DNA from: Dehalococcoidales bacterium
GTDB taxonomy: Bacteria > Chloroflexota > Dehalococcoidia > Dehalococcoidales > Fen-1064
DNA length: 5,229 bases
Direction of reading: 5' to 3'
Assembly: GCA_030667735.1 (NCBI GenBank)
Contig: DAOUVG010000128.1
Coordinates: 1-5,229, forward strand
A program made the position numbers and the translations under genes. Positions 5,222-5,229 of the stretch are shown in pieces. Each line of letters starts with the position of its first letter. The stretch's first letter is position 1. A model generated the notes under the pieces. The model searched no databases. It saw nothing but the letters and a program-made list of their open reading frames with translations, and had not been told where the DNA came from.

Positions 5222-5229
5222 TTCGACCA

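Overview
The window is best read as the end-to-end sequence of a short assembled contig. It carries a compact selenium-handling gene cluster from an anaerobic bacterium that decodes selenocysteine. The evidence is a selD gene whose active-site codon is an in-frame TGA (4093-4095) with a bacterial SECIS-type hairpin directly after it, next to a YedE-type selenium transporter, a TusA-like carrier and a LysR regulator of the kind found beside such clusters. Taxon is not proven by the sequence. The protein style and gene mix suggest a Chloroflexota (Dehalococcoidia-like) or Desulfobacterota genome, and this is inference only.

Layout. Bases 1-27 are an Illumina adapter remnant, not biology. Bases 28-263 hold no recognisable gene, only small inverted repeats. 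A LysR-type regulator lies on the minus strand (264-1163, GTG start). The divergent intergenic region (1164-1283) contains a strong sigma-70-like promoter for the rightward genes (TTGCAC-N17-TACAAT) overlapped by a LysR-type ATC-N9-GAT dyad. Downstream, all on the plus strand and tightly packed, are yedE (1284-2363), a DUF3343-domain protein (2379-2921), a ribokinase/NAD(P)H-hydrate-dehydratase-like protein (2918-3811), a TusA-like CPxP protein (3808-4026) and selD (4042-5091). Junctions are gaps of 15 nt, two ATGA overlaps, and a 15-nt gap. After selD, a TTG-started reading frame (5101-5163) resembles the N-terminus of a soluble P-type-ATPase-like HAD phosphatase. It breaks off directly after what should be the catalytic Asp. 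The contig ends in overlapping inverted repeats that may be the edge of an insertion sequence.

How the genes may work together. YedE would import a reduced selenium species. The DUF3343 protein and the CPxP TusA-like protein would carry it as protein-bound persulfide/perselenide. SelD would then turn selenide and ATP into selenophosphate. The kinase-fold protein is translationally coupled between the two candidate carriers, and its role in selenium metabolism is unknown. The LysR protein probably controls the operon from the shared intergenic operator. SelD being a selenoprotein makes the product of the pathway necessary for its own synthesis; the Sec machinery (selA, selB, selC) is not in this window and must lie elsewhere in the genome.
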